Assembly (NCBI RefSeq): GCF_021026315.1
Contig: NZ_JAJNCX010000002.1
Span: 248,001 to 312,000, forward strand
DNA from: Rhizobium sp. C4
GTDB lineage: Bacteria > Pseudomonadota > Alphaproteobacteria > Rhizobiales > Rhizobiaceae
DNA length: 64,000 bases
Direction: 5' to 3'
The position numbers were made by a program, and so were the translations under genes. The notes under the pieces are model-generated. The model was not told where the DNA came from. It did not search any database and was given only the letters and a program-made list of their open reading frames with translations. Positions 9,095 through 17,077 of this stretch are shown here, one piece after another (position 1 is the stretch's first letter; each line of letters begins with the position of its first letter).

Positions 9095-9997
9095 ATGACT
9101 ATTCGCTTTGACGGCCGCGTTGCCATTGTGACAGGTGCCGGCGCAGGTCTGGGCCGTGCCCACGCTTTGCTTCTTGCGGCGCAGGGCGCGAAGGTCGTGG
9201 TCAACGATCCGGGCGGCAGCGTGGACGGGAAGGGCGGCAATGGTGCTGCAGCCGATACGGTCGTCTCCGAGATCAAGGCGGCAGGCGGCATTGCGGTGGC
9301 CAACTATGCCAGCGTTGCCGATCGCGAGGGCGCAGCCTCGATCGTGCAGACGGCCGTCGACAATTTCGGCAGGATCGACATCGTCGTCAACAATGCCGGC
9401 ATCCTGCGTGACAAGAGCTTCGCCAAGATGACGCTCGAGGAGTTCGAGATCGTTCTCAACGTTCATCTGCTGGGCACCGTCTACGTCACCAAGGCTGCAT
9501 GGCCGTACCTGCTGGAGCAGAAATACGGGCGCGTCGTCTTCACCAGCTCCGGGTCCGGCCTTGTCGGTTCCTACGGCCAGTCGAACTACGGTGCGGCCAA
9601 GACCGGCATGATGGGCCTGATGAACAATCTCAAGTTCGAGGGCGAGAAGTTCAACATCAAGGTCAACATGATTTCGCCGGTAGCCGGCACGCGCATGACC
9701 GAAGGCATTATCGAACAGAAGCTCTTCGATCTCTCCAAGCCGGAACAGGTTTCGCCGGCGGTTGCCTGGCTTTCCAGCGAGGAATGCGACGTCAACGGCG
9801 AGATTGTCGCGGCTGGAGCCGGTTATTTCACGGTGCTCAAGCTCATGAAGGGTGTCGGACATGTCGTCGATCCCTCGCATGTCGCGACGCTCGAGGACTT
9901 CGTCAACAATAAGGACAAGATCTTCGACCTGTCGGGCGCAAAGCCCTATACGAGCACGCTGGACACAGACACGAAGAAAAAGCTCGGATTGATTTGA
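9095..9997 (+). CDS. SDR family 3-hydroxyacyl-CoA dehydrogenase (MFE-2 dehydrogenase-domain type)
   Basis: The protein has 300 residues and is preceded by GAGGAGAG. Motifs are TGAGAGLGR (13-21), a long insert NDPGGSVDGKGG typical of the dehydrogenase domain of peroxisomal multifunctional enzyme 2, NNAG (99-102), serines at 151-152, and Tyr165xxxLys169 (YGAAK). The extended C-terminus after residue 230 is also seen in that family. The likely reaction is oxidation of a (3R)-hydroxyacyl-CoA to the 3-keto form with NAD+, the step after hydration in this cluster. It is followed one base later by a second SDR gene. Confidence 0.87.
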   Translation: MTIRFDGRVAIVTGAGAGLGRAHALLLAAQGAKVVVNDPGGSVDGKGGNGAAADTVVSEIKAAGGIAVANYASVADREGAASIVQTAVDNFGRIDIVVNNAGILRDKSFAKMTLEEFEIVLNVHLLGTVYVTKAAWPYLLEQKYGRVVFTSSGSGLVGSYGQSNYGAAKTGMMGLMNNLKFEGEKFNIKVNMISPVAGTRMTEGIIEQKLFDLSKPEQVSPAVAWLSSEECDVNGEIVAAGAGYFTVLKLMKGVGHVVDPSHVATLEDFVNNKDKIFDLSGAKPYTSTLDTDTKKKLGLI

Positions 9998-9998
9998 G

Positions 9999-10754
9999 AT
10001 GGAGCCGCCAATCACAAGTGGCCGCGCCATCGTCACCGGTGGCGCCACCGGCATCGGGCTCGGGATTGCCAAGCGATTGAGCGCCGACGGTTTTGCGGTG
10101 ACGCTCGTCTCGCGTGACAGGGAAAGGCTCCAATCTGCGTGTTCAGAGGTGGGCGGCGGCGCTGATTTCATCGTTTGCGATGTCGGCAACCGGAACAGTG
10201 TCCAAGCCCTTGCTTCCGAAGTTCGCAGTCGCCATGGCGAAATTGCCGTGCTGGTGAACAACGCGGGCATCATGAAGACGACGCTGTTAAGCACGCCTGC
10301 CGATGAGATGGACCGGATCTGGGACGAGACCCTTGCCGTCAATCTCAAGGGGGCTATGATGGTTTCCCAGGAACTGGCACCCATCCTTCGGTCTCCCGGC
10401 GGACGGATCATCAACCTGTCTTCCACCGTCGCCTACAATGGCGGCAGCGTTCCCGGCCTCATCGCCTATAGCGCGTCGAAGGCCGGCATCACCGGGCTGA
10501 CCATGGCGCTGGCGCGTGAACTTGCCGAACGGGACATCACCGTCAACGCGGTCGCGCCCGGTATGATCGAAGACACGGGGTTGACCGGCACCTTTGATGC
10601 GTCGCGCAAGGCACGTATCCAGCAAATTCTCCCCCTGAAACGCCCCGGCCAGCCGCACGAAGTCGCAGCCGCCGTCTCCTATCTGGCATCCCCGGACGCG
10701 GGCTATGTCACCGGAACCGTCATGTCCGTCAATGGCGGCTGGATATTCCGGTGA
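9999..10754 (+). CDS. SDR family oxidoreductase, FabG-like
   Basis: The protein has 251 residues. The Rossmann motif is TGGATGIGLGIA (13-24), with NNAG (87-90), Ser141-142 and the active site Tyr157xxxLys161 (YSASK). The C-terminal segment GYVTGTVMSVNGGW is typical of classical SDRs of the 3-oxoacyl reductase group. The ATG lies one base after the stop of the previous SDR, so the two are co-translated. It probably interconverts a hydroxyl and keto group on a pathway intermediate; the substrate is not visible from sequence. Confidence 0.88.
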   Translation: MEPPITSGRAIVTGGATGIGLGIAKRLSADGFAVTLVSRDRERLQSACSEVGGGADFIVCDVGNRNSVQALASEVRSRHGEIAVLVNNAGIMKTTLLSTPADEMDRIWDETLAVNLKGAMMVSQELAPILRSPGGRIINLSSTVAYNGGSVPGLIAYSASKAGITGLTMALARELAERDITVNAVAPGMIEDTGLTGTFDASRKARIQQILPLKRPGQPHEVAAAVSYLASPDAGYVTGTVMSVNGGWIFR

Positions 10755-10974
10755 CGTCATGTGGAATAGCCGCTTGGCTCGGAAAACCTAGCGTGACAAC
10801 TCCCCTGCGGGAGATTGCGACCCGGTTCTGTGGCAATTCGAAGCCTGATGCCGGCGACGGCCAGGTCGGATCAGGAGGCCGGTCCGCGGGGCTTGCTGCA
10901 ACGTGGGGTTCAACGCGCAGGCACTCCCTTGGTATTCGTGAGCTATCGCAATTGCGCCGGTCATGGCATTCCGC

Positions 10975-11895
10975 TCAGGCGACTTGGCTTGCGTCCCGTT
11001 CCAGAAACAGAACCTCGAAGCCGAGGGTCTTCGCCAGAGGCTTGCTGCGTACCTCACCGAGCACCATGAAGGCAGTCGCCCAGGCATCGGCCGCCATGCA
11101 GTTCGGTGCCAGAACCGTCACGGATGCGGGGCCTTCCAGCAGTGGGGCACCCCGGCGCGGGTCCATGGTGTGCGATAGCCGCCTGCCATTCACATCCACC
11201 CAGTGGCGATAGTCGCCGGATGTCGCAACGGCGGTATTTCGCAGTTCGAGGATGGAATGCGGGCTGCGAACACCATAGTCGGGCTTTTCGACTGCGACGG
11301 CCCAGTCTCCGCCATCGGGTCTCTGTCCGAGCGCGACCAGTTCGCCGTCTATGGCAAAGAGGCCGTGGTTCAAGCCAGCCTGTTGGGCGACCCGGGCCAG
11401 ACGGTCGACGCCATAACCCTTGGCGATGCCGGAGAGGTCGATCTGCAGCGGACCGGATTTTCGTGCAAGGCCTCTGGCGCGGTCGATTTCCAGGACCGCA
11501 TGAGCCGGCTGGCGATGCGTCTGGATCAGAGACTTGATCCTGGCGGTATCCGCATCCTGCGCGCCAAAACCCCATGCGGAGACCGCGTCGCCAAGGCCAA
11601 TGTCGAAAGCGCCGCCGGACTGGCGGCCCACGTCGAGGCCATAGTCCAGAACCTCCAACAGCGGATCGGGCAGGGGAAGCCAGATATCCGCCGGCGCGGC
11701 ATTGAAGCGCATGAGCGCGCTTTCCGGGTTCCATGTCGACATCAGGCCATCCACCTCATCGACCGCGGACTGCAAGGCATCGCGAAGAGCGGCAACCGCG
11801 CAGGTCGCTTCAGTGAAGACGATCGCAGACCAGCGCGTGCCCATCGTGGGACCGTTCAGCGCGTGACGGACAAGGTCAGTAGACGTCTTCGGCAT
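10975..11895 (-). CDS. apbE: FAD:protein FMN transferase (ApbE)
   Basis: The protein has 306 residues. ApbE landmarks are GPTMGTRW near the N-terminus, STWNPESAL, QIDLSGIAKGYGVDRL, AVATSGDYRHW, HTMDPRRGAP and the Mg2+-site region AADAWATAFMVLG. The family moves FMN from FAD to a threonine or serine of a target protein, normally outside the cytoplasm. This copy shows no clear signal peptide or lipobox (it begins MPKTSTDLVRHALNGP), so location is uncertain. It overlaps the 3' end of the PepSY flavoprotein gene by 20 bp, so that protein or the DUF2271 protein is the natural candidate target, though I see no textbook flavinylation motif in either. Confidence 0.93.
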   Translation of the reverse strand: MPKTSTDLVRHALNGPTMGTRWSAIVFTEATCAVAALRDALQSAVDEVDGLMSTWNPESALMRFNAAPADIWLPLPDPLLEVLDYGLDVGRQSGGAFDIGLGDAVSAWGFGAQDADTARIKSLIQTHRQPAHAVLEIDRARGLARKSGPLQIDLSGIAKGYGVDRLARVAQQAGLNHGLFAIDGELVALGQRPDGGDWAVAVEKPDYGVRSPHSILELRNTAVATSGDYRHWVDVNGRRLSHTMDPRRGAPLLEGPASVTVLAPNCMAADAWATAFMVLGEVRSKPLAKTLGFEVLFLERDASQVA

Positions 11896-14086
11896 AACGG
11901 CCCTCGGCTTTCAGCTTGGCGGTTGTCAGGTTCATGGGGGCAAGAATATCGCCAAGCGCTGCCTTGACGCCGGCTGCCATATCCGCCCCGCCGCAGACCA
12001 TGATCTGCGCGCCGGAGGCAATCAGGCCGGCAAGGCGCTGCCCATCCCGACGCACGGCATCCTGAACGTAGCTGCGCGCTGCGGTGCGGGAGAAGGCGGT
12101 TTCGATCGAGGTCAATTTGCCTTCGTTGAGCCAGCGATCGATCTCCGGCGCATAGAACACGTCGCTGGACGGGTGGCGCGCGCCGAAGAACAGGTGCATC
12201 GGGCGCTTAGTGTCGTTGGCGCGGACAAATCCAGCCAGTGGGCCGATGCCGGTACCTGCGCCGATCAGCACGACCGGCTTCCGGTTTTTCGCCGGGCGGA
12301 AATCCGGGTTCGGTCGGAAGAAGACATGGATTTTGTCGCCCGGCATCAGATCGACCAGCCTGCTCGAGCAGAGGCCGCCCGGATGCTTGCGGACACAGAT
12401 TTCCACGAAGCCATCACGCGAGGACGAGGCCAGCGAATAGAAACGCGGGGTGTTCGATCCATGCGGGACGATGCCGATGAGATCACCGGCGGAGAAGCGG
12501 GGTGCGTCGCCGGTCAGTCTCTGCCACAACGTCGTGCGCGGCAGGGCAAAGCGGAGAATGGCTGCCGGCGCCTGGACTGCCGCGCCAAAGTCACGACGCG
12601 ATATCAAGGTCAGCCCGGTCAGTTGCGGCACGACGGTTGCGTGATGCAGATCGAGCGGAATGCCGATCTTTTCGCCCAAAGCCCGGCCCCAGCGGGCGAA
12701 GTCCTGCGGGGATTGCCGGTCAACGGTCTCAAGAGGAAGCAGTTTCGCCCATCCGGCCTTTTCCAGTTCGGCATCGACGTCTTGAGCAAAGCCACAGAAG
12801 TGGGGAAAGCTGCGGTCGCCAAAGCCAAGCACGCTGACGGGAATAGTGCGCAGGGGCCTGTTTGTTGCCAGTCGGCTGAGAAAATTCCGTGCCGAGGCGG
12901 GCGCGTCGCCGTCTCCGTAGGTGGCGGCCATGACGATAATGCGCTTTGCGGCGCTGTATCGCTGCGGCTCGAAGGCCGACATCGGCGCGACATGGACATG
13001 TTCGCCGGTTTTGGCGACGGCGGCGTGAAGCGTGGCCGCAAAGCCCCAGGTCGCGCCGCCTTCGCTGCCAACGAGGATGACAGTGCCTGCGCGGCCAGCA
13101 CTTGCATTCCCGCGAATCCGTGGGCGTGCCTTCAGCGAGGCCCACCATTGTATTGCGCCCGTCACCGCCAAAGCAGGCACGGCCAGCGACATGAGACCGA
13201 GGATCAATCCCAGGAGAGCCGCGCCCCGGCCCGTGTGAAGCATCATCACAGTGTCGCCGATACTATCCCAGATGCTCGCGTCGCTCCAGGCGAGGAGCTT
13301 GCCATTGCCCTGATCGATATAGCCGGTCCCTTGTGTTGTCTTGAGCGTATAGACATCATTCACGTCGCCCTGCGCGGGAAAGGTCAGGTCGCGCAGCGCA
13401 TCAATCGGCAGCTTGCTCAATGTGGGCATCTGGTCCAGTCCATAGCCTGTGCGGCCACTTGTGACGGCGGGCATGGCAGGACCATCAGCGCTTTCGGGAA
13501 GGATGCCGAAGGTCGAGGCGGTCATCCAGAGCGCCGTCAGCGATGACAGCAACAGGCCGGCAACGCTGACGCGGGCGAGTTCCACATGAACCCGTGCGCT
13601 TGACGCGCCTCTCAGAGGCGAGAAGAAGCGCTTCCATCCACCGGTACGCCGTGCCACCAGAAACAGCCCGGAGACGGAGAGGACCAGCATCAGAAGCGCA
13701 CCAACCGCTGTGACAATCCGGCCATTCTCTCCCAGGAAGAGCGAACGATGCAGGTTCTTCAGCCAGCGTTCGGCCGCAGGCGTCTCTGCATTCGCAACGG
13801 CTTTTCCTGTTGCCGGGTCGATGACCGAGGCCTGAGACTGGTTGTTGGTATCGAACCAGAAGGCCGTGACGCGACCCGCCGGCGAGACCCGGATCTCCGA
13901 GACCGCCGGTTGGGCAGCCTGAATTCTGGCCGCGACCGTGCCCACGTCGAGAGTGCTATCCGTCTGTGCCGGCGTCGAGAGGCTTTCAAGCGCCGGGAAA
14001 ACCGAAAGGGCAGCGCCGCTCAGCGACATGCAAATGACGAGAATGGCAGCCACAAGACCGGGCCAGCGGTGGACAAAGCGCAGCAT
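11876..14086 (-). CDS. PepSY-domain membrane flavoprotein with flavodoxin and NADPH-ferredoxin reductase modules
   Basis: The protein has 736 residues. The N-terminal half is a PepSY_TM domain with membrane helices near residues 8-30, 120-145, 170-190 and 295-325 and an outside loop between the first two. A flavodoxin-like module follows (VILVGSEGGATWGFA, then IIVMAATYGDGDAPASA). After it comes a reductase module with the FAD motif RFYSLASSS, PGGLCSSRLVDL, the NADPH loop VLIGAGTGIGPLAGF, and VCGGADMAAGVKAAL, ending RYAEDVY. This is the cytochrome P450 reductase/sulfite reductase flavoprotein architecture on a membrane anchor, suggesting NADPH electrons move through FAD and FMN into the membrane or periplasm. 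It lies between the DUF2271 gene and apbE in one operon. Confidence 0.92.
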   Translation of the reverse strand: MLRFVHRWPGLVAAILVICMSLSGAALSVFPALESLSTPAQTDSTLDVGTVAARIQAAQPAVSEIRVSPAGRVTAFWFDTNNQSQASVIDPATGKAVANAETPAAERWLKNLHRSLFLGENGRIVTAVGALLMLVLSVSGLFLVARRTGGWKRFFSPLRGASSARVHVELARVSVAGLLLSSLTALWMTASTFGILPESADGPAMPAVTSGRTGYGLDQMPTLSKLPIDALRDLTFPAQGDVNDVYTLKTTQGTGYIDQGNGKLLAWSDASIWDSIGDTVMMLHTGRGAALLGLILGLMSLAVPALAVTGAIQWWASLKARPRIRGNASAGRAGTVILVGSEGGATWGFAATLHAAVAKTGEHVHVAPMSAFEPQRYSAAKRIIVMAATYGDGDAPASARNFLSRLATNRPLRTIPVSVLGFGDRSFPHFCGFAQDVDAELEKAGWAKLLPLETVDRQSPQDFARWGRALGEKIGIPLDLHHATVVPQLTGLTLISRRDFGAAVQAPAAILRFALPRTTLWQRLTGDAPRFSAGDLIGIVPHGSNTPRFYSLASSSRDGFVEICVRKHPGGLCSSRLVDLMPGDKIHVFFRPNPDFRPAKNRKPVVLIGAGTGIGPLAGFVRANDTKRPMHLFFGARHPSSDVFYAPEIDRWLNEGKLTSIETAFSRTAARSYVQDAVRRDGQRLAGLIASGAQIMVCGGADMAAGVKAALGDILAPMNLTTAKLKAEGRYAEDVY

Positions 14087-14098
14087 GTCGAAGTCCGA

Positions 14099-14569
14099 TC
14101 ACATCTTGTATTGGAAATTGGCGATATAGCGCTGGCCGCGAACCGGCTTGCCGGCGCCTGCTGCCGTGAGCGGCACGGTGATTTCCGACGGGCTTTCGCG
14201 CATGTCTTCAACGGCGGAATCGATATGAAGCTGATAGCCGGCGTCAAACAGCGTATCGGCCAGATCGACCGTCACCTTCAGCTCGCGCCCGGAGCCGACA
14301 CTGGCACCCGTGATGCCGGAGATTTCGGCCGTGTTGCCACCGGTTGCCCGATACCAGTCGCTCAGATGCCGGTAATATTTGGCGCGTCCACCCGCCATCC
14401 AGAGCGTCTTGGCATATTTGCCCTGGGCATTGGTGAGATAGACGACGACGAATGCGTTGTTGCCGCCGTAATTCGCCATGTTCGCCGTCAACGTGACCTG
14501 GCGGGCCATTGCGAGACCGGGAACAGTCAAGGCCGTCGTCATGGCGAGGGCGGTCAGCAATCTTTTCAT
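14099..14569 (-). CDS. DUF2271 domain-containing periplasmic protein
   Basis: The protein has 156 residues from the ATG at 14569 (AGGAGCTTGAA before it). A signal peptide, MKRLLTALAMTTALTVPGLA followed by MA, predicts export. The mature part contains ANMANYGGNNAFVVVYLTN and the conserved-looking LWMAGGRAKYYRHLSDWYR, matching DUF2271 as I know it. Function is unknown; the domain recurs beside PepSY proteins and ApbE. It is first in the three-gene minus-strand operon, 12 bp before the PepSY flavoprotein gene, and may be its periplasmic partner. The segment SGITGASVG could be looked at as a flavin attachment site but does not match the usual consensus well. Confidence 0.82.
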   Translation of the reverse strand: MKRLLTALAMTTALTVPGLAMARQVTLTANMANYGGNNAFVVVYLTNAQGKYAKTLWMAGGRAKYYRHLSDWYRATGGNTAEISGITGASVGSGRELKVTVDLADTLFDAGYQLHIDSAVEDMRESPSEITVPLTAAGAGKPVRGQRYIANFQYKM

Positions 14570-14742
14570 TTCAAGCTCCTGCGTTTCCAAACATGAGCGG
14601 ATTGTTGCATAGCCAAGCTGAGTTTTAGCTGACACGAGACGGGCGAGGCTCAAGCCAGGGATCGCCGCCAGGCGCGTGTCTATGAGTCTGATGCCAACTG
14701 AACCGGGGGCGTCGACAGCACCACGATTTGGTCTGGGTCGAT

Positions 14743-15201
14743 CTACTGCCTGCTCTCGCGCTGACAACCGATATTCAGACGCAGCAGCTCGGCAAGCCTA
14801 TCGTTTCCGTCGATCAGGTCCGACAGGAGAACCTTGTCGAGGGATCTGTAAAAGGCATCGACCGCGTTGCTGATGGCATCGCGGAGCCAGCAGACTTCGA
14901 CCAGCGGACAGGTGTTGGAGGCACTGAAACATTCGGCGAAGGGCAGGTCGGCTTCAAAGATCCGGAAGACCGATCCGATATTGATGCCGGCCGCCGGCCG
15001 CATCAGCTGCAGACCGCCATTCCGCCCGCGCGTCGCATCGATAAAGCCATGATGGCCGAGCATGCGGATGACCTGGGCCAGATGGTGCTCCGAGGCATTA
15101 CACGCAGCGGCGATATCGCTTTTGCGGACTGTAAGATGCGGGTTTACCGCGCAAAACATCAGCGTTCTGATCGCCAGATTGGTTCGCATCGTAATGCGCA
15201 T
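14743..15201 (-). CDS. Rrf2 family transcriptional regulator, NsrR-like
   Basis: The protein has 152 residues. The N-terminal winged helix includes LTVRKSDIAAACNASEHHLA and HHGFIDATRGRNGGLQL, as in NsrR. Three cysteines, Cys91-X6-Cys98-X5-Cys104, stand where NsrR binds its iron-sulfur cluster. NsrR loses DNA binding when nitric oxide attacks the cluster. The gene is divergent from cydDC and lies upstream of the DUF2271-PepSY-apbE genes on the same strand. A palindrome 30 bp before its start has the same half-site as one before cydA, so I infer that it represses itself and the bd oxidase genes. Confidence 0.9.
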   Translation of the reverse strand: MRITMRTNLAIRTLMFCAVNPHLTVRKSDIAAACNASEHHLAQVIRMLGHHGFIDATRGRNGGLQLMRPAAGINIGSVFRIFEADLPFAECFSASNTCPLVEVCWLRDAISNAVDAFYRSLDKVLLSDLIDGNDRLAELLRLNIGCQRESRQ

Positions 15202-15230
15202 TGTTGCCCGTCCCCCCGGATGGCCATCAC

Positions 15231-15249
15231 TATGTGCCCTGAATACATA
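15231..15249. promoter_or_regulatory. putative Rrf2/NsrR operator in the rrf2-cydD intergenic region
   Basis: TATGTGCCC-T-GAATACATA is an imperfect palindrome, with six of nine arm positions matching, centred on one base. The right half GAATACA equals the half-site of the perfect palindrome before cydA. It lies 30 bp before the rrf2 start, a place suited to autorepression, and about 125 bp before cydD. Confidence 0.5.
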
Positions 15250-15373
15250 AGATTTCGGAGCAGCGATTGATCTATGTCAGGCGGGCGCGCTCCAGCCGCA
15301 GAAACTTGATCCATGTCATTTCCTGGAGGCGCATATGGAGTAAAGACGCATCAGAGATGCATGATTGTTTGAG

Positions 15374-17077
15374 ATGTCTGTGGTGCGTGCCAAAACAAAA
15401 TCCGAAGATCCCGGCGCGGCTCGGCTGACGGCCATCGAGACGGGCGCCATGAAGGGTCTGCGGCGCGCAGGCCTTCTGACGGTTGTCTCGGCTCTCATGG
15501 TCCTGCCGCAAAGCCTGCTCATCGGCGACAGTTTCGGCGCGCTCGTGACCGGGAAGACACCCATCCTGACACCTCTTTACGCAGCCCTGGCCTATCTGTG
15601 CCTCGGGGTCCTGCGGCACGGGCTGGATGCGTGGGGCGGACATATCGCTTTCCGCTCTGCGCAGGCAGTTGTCGCGAACGAACGGTCGGCGCTGGCGACG
15701 GTTCAAAGCCGCATTTCGCCCTTTTCCGAAGGGGCCGTTTCATCCGGCGAAGGCGCGGCGCTGATCGGCGAGAAGCTGGACATTCTTCTCGTCTATCTGA
15801 CGCGCTACCACACCGCCGCGTTCAAAACGCGGGTTCTGCCCCTTGCGATCCTTTTCGCAACCGCCTCAATCTCCTGGGCAGCTGCCTTGATCCTTCTCGT
15901 TTCCGGCCCGCTGATCCCGGTCTTCATGGCGCTGATCGGCTTTGCGGCCCGCGATGCGAGCGCCCGGCATCTGAAGGAGACAGGCTCGCTCAACGCGCTT
16001 CTTCTGGAGCGGCTGAATGCGCTCGTCGATATCAAGGTGCTGGACGGGCGCGAAACCATGGTGCGGCAGTTCTTTGCCAGTGCCGACACGTTGAAAGAGC
16101 GCACGATGGCGGTGCTGCGCGTTGCCTTCCTCTCCTCGACCGTGCTCGAGCTGTTCTCTGCGCTGGGTGTCGCCATGGTCGCCGTCTATGTCGGCTTCAG
16201 CCTGCTCGGCACGTTCAGCTTCGGTACCTATGGCGCGGAACTGACGCTGGCGCATGGTATCGTGCTTCTGCTTCTGGCCCCGGAATTCTTTGCGCCGCTG
16301 CGCGAACTGGCCGGCGCGTGGCATGACCGCGCAGCCGCTCTGGCCGTTTCCGGCGAGCTGGCCGAGATCGACGCTCGCACGCCCATGACGATCCTCGGCG
16401 AAGGACGAACCGTGCCGGCACTGGCCGGACCGGTGCGCATTTCGACGCGCGGCTTGCACTTTGCGGCTGGCCCGGCGGTTTCCATTGCCTATCCGGATAT
16501 CGATATTCGTGCCGGCGAAACGGTTGCCATCACGGGTCCGAGCGGCGTGGGAAAGAGCACGCTGCTGGCCCTGATCGCCGGACTTGCTCGTCCTCAGCAG
16601 GGCGGGGTCCATATCTGCGGCGTCAATCTCGATGATGCCTCGGCCGATGCCTGGCGGATGCGGCTTTCGTGGGTGTCGCAGGTGCCGCATTTCGCCAATG
16701 CCAGCCTTGTCTCCAATATCGCCGGACCTGACGGACGGCGCGAGGATTGCCGTGTGGCGGCGGCCATCAGCGCCGCCTCGCTTGATCCGGTCGTCGCTGC
16801 CCTGCCGCATGGCCTGCTGACCCGGCTTGGCGAAACCGGCAGCGGACTTTCCGGCGGAGAAGCGCGGCGCGTCATGCTGGCCAGCGCCTTCTACGCCCCG
16901 GCGGACATCGTGCTTGCCGACGAACCGACGGCGGATCTGGATCTGGCCAATGCGCAGTTCGTGACGGAAAGCCTGCTGGCGCTTGCCCGGCAGGGGAAAA
17001 CGCTGATCGTCGCGACCCACGATCGCCGGCTCGCCGAGCGGCTGGGTCGAGAAATCCGGCTGGGAGATGCGGCATGA
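15374..17077 (+). CDS. cydD: ABC exporter CydD (cysteine/glutathione export for bd oxidase assembly)
   Basis: The protein has 567 residues from the ATG at 15374; a TTG nine bases earlier is an alternative. An N-terminal membrane domain of about six helices (first near LLTVVSALMVLPQSLLIGDS) is followed by an ATPase domain: Walker A GPSGVGKST (about 384-392), signature LSGGEARRV, Walker B IVLADEPTADLD. CydDC exports glutathione and cysteine to the periplasm and is needed for haem insertion into cytochrome bd. It overlaps cydC by four bases (ATGA), and cydABX follows, so the assembly and structural genes form one locus. Confidence 0.95.
   Translation: MSVVRAKTKSEDPGAARLTAIETGAMKGLRRAGLLTVVSALMVLPQSLLIGDSFGALVTGKTPILTPLYAALAYLCLGVLRHGLDAWGGHIAFRSAQAVVANERSALATVQSRISPFSEGAVSSGEGAALIGEKLDILLVYLTRYHTAAFKTRVLPLAILFATASISWAAALILLVSGPLIPVFMALIGFAARDASARHLKETGSLNALLLERLNALVDIKVLDGRETMVRQFFASADTLKERTMAVLRVAFLSSTVLELFSALGVAMVAVYVGFSLLGTFSFGTYGAELTLAHGIVLLLLAPEFFAPLRELAGAWHDRAAALAVSGELAEIDARTPMTILGEGRTVPALAGPVRISTRGLHFAAGPAVSIAYPDIDIRAGETVAITGPSGVGKSTLLALIAGLARPQQGGVHICGVNLDDASADAWRMRLSWVSQVPHFANASLVSNIAGPDGRREDCRVAAAISAASLDPVVAALPHGLLTRLGETGSGLSGGEARRVMLASAFYAPADIVLADEPTADLDLANAQFVTESLLALARQGKTLIVATHDRRLAERLGREIRLGDAA

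Noticed and set aside
8911-10426. 583-codon minus-strand open frame over 8675-10426
   Set aside because: It crosses two well-supported SDR genes and one crotonase gene in other frames; a shadow of high third-position G+C.
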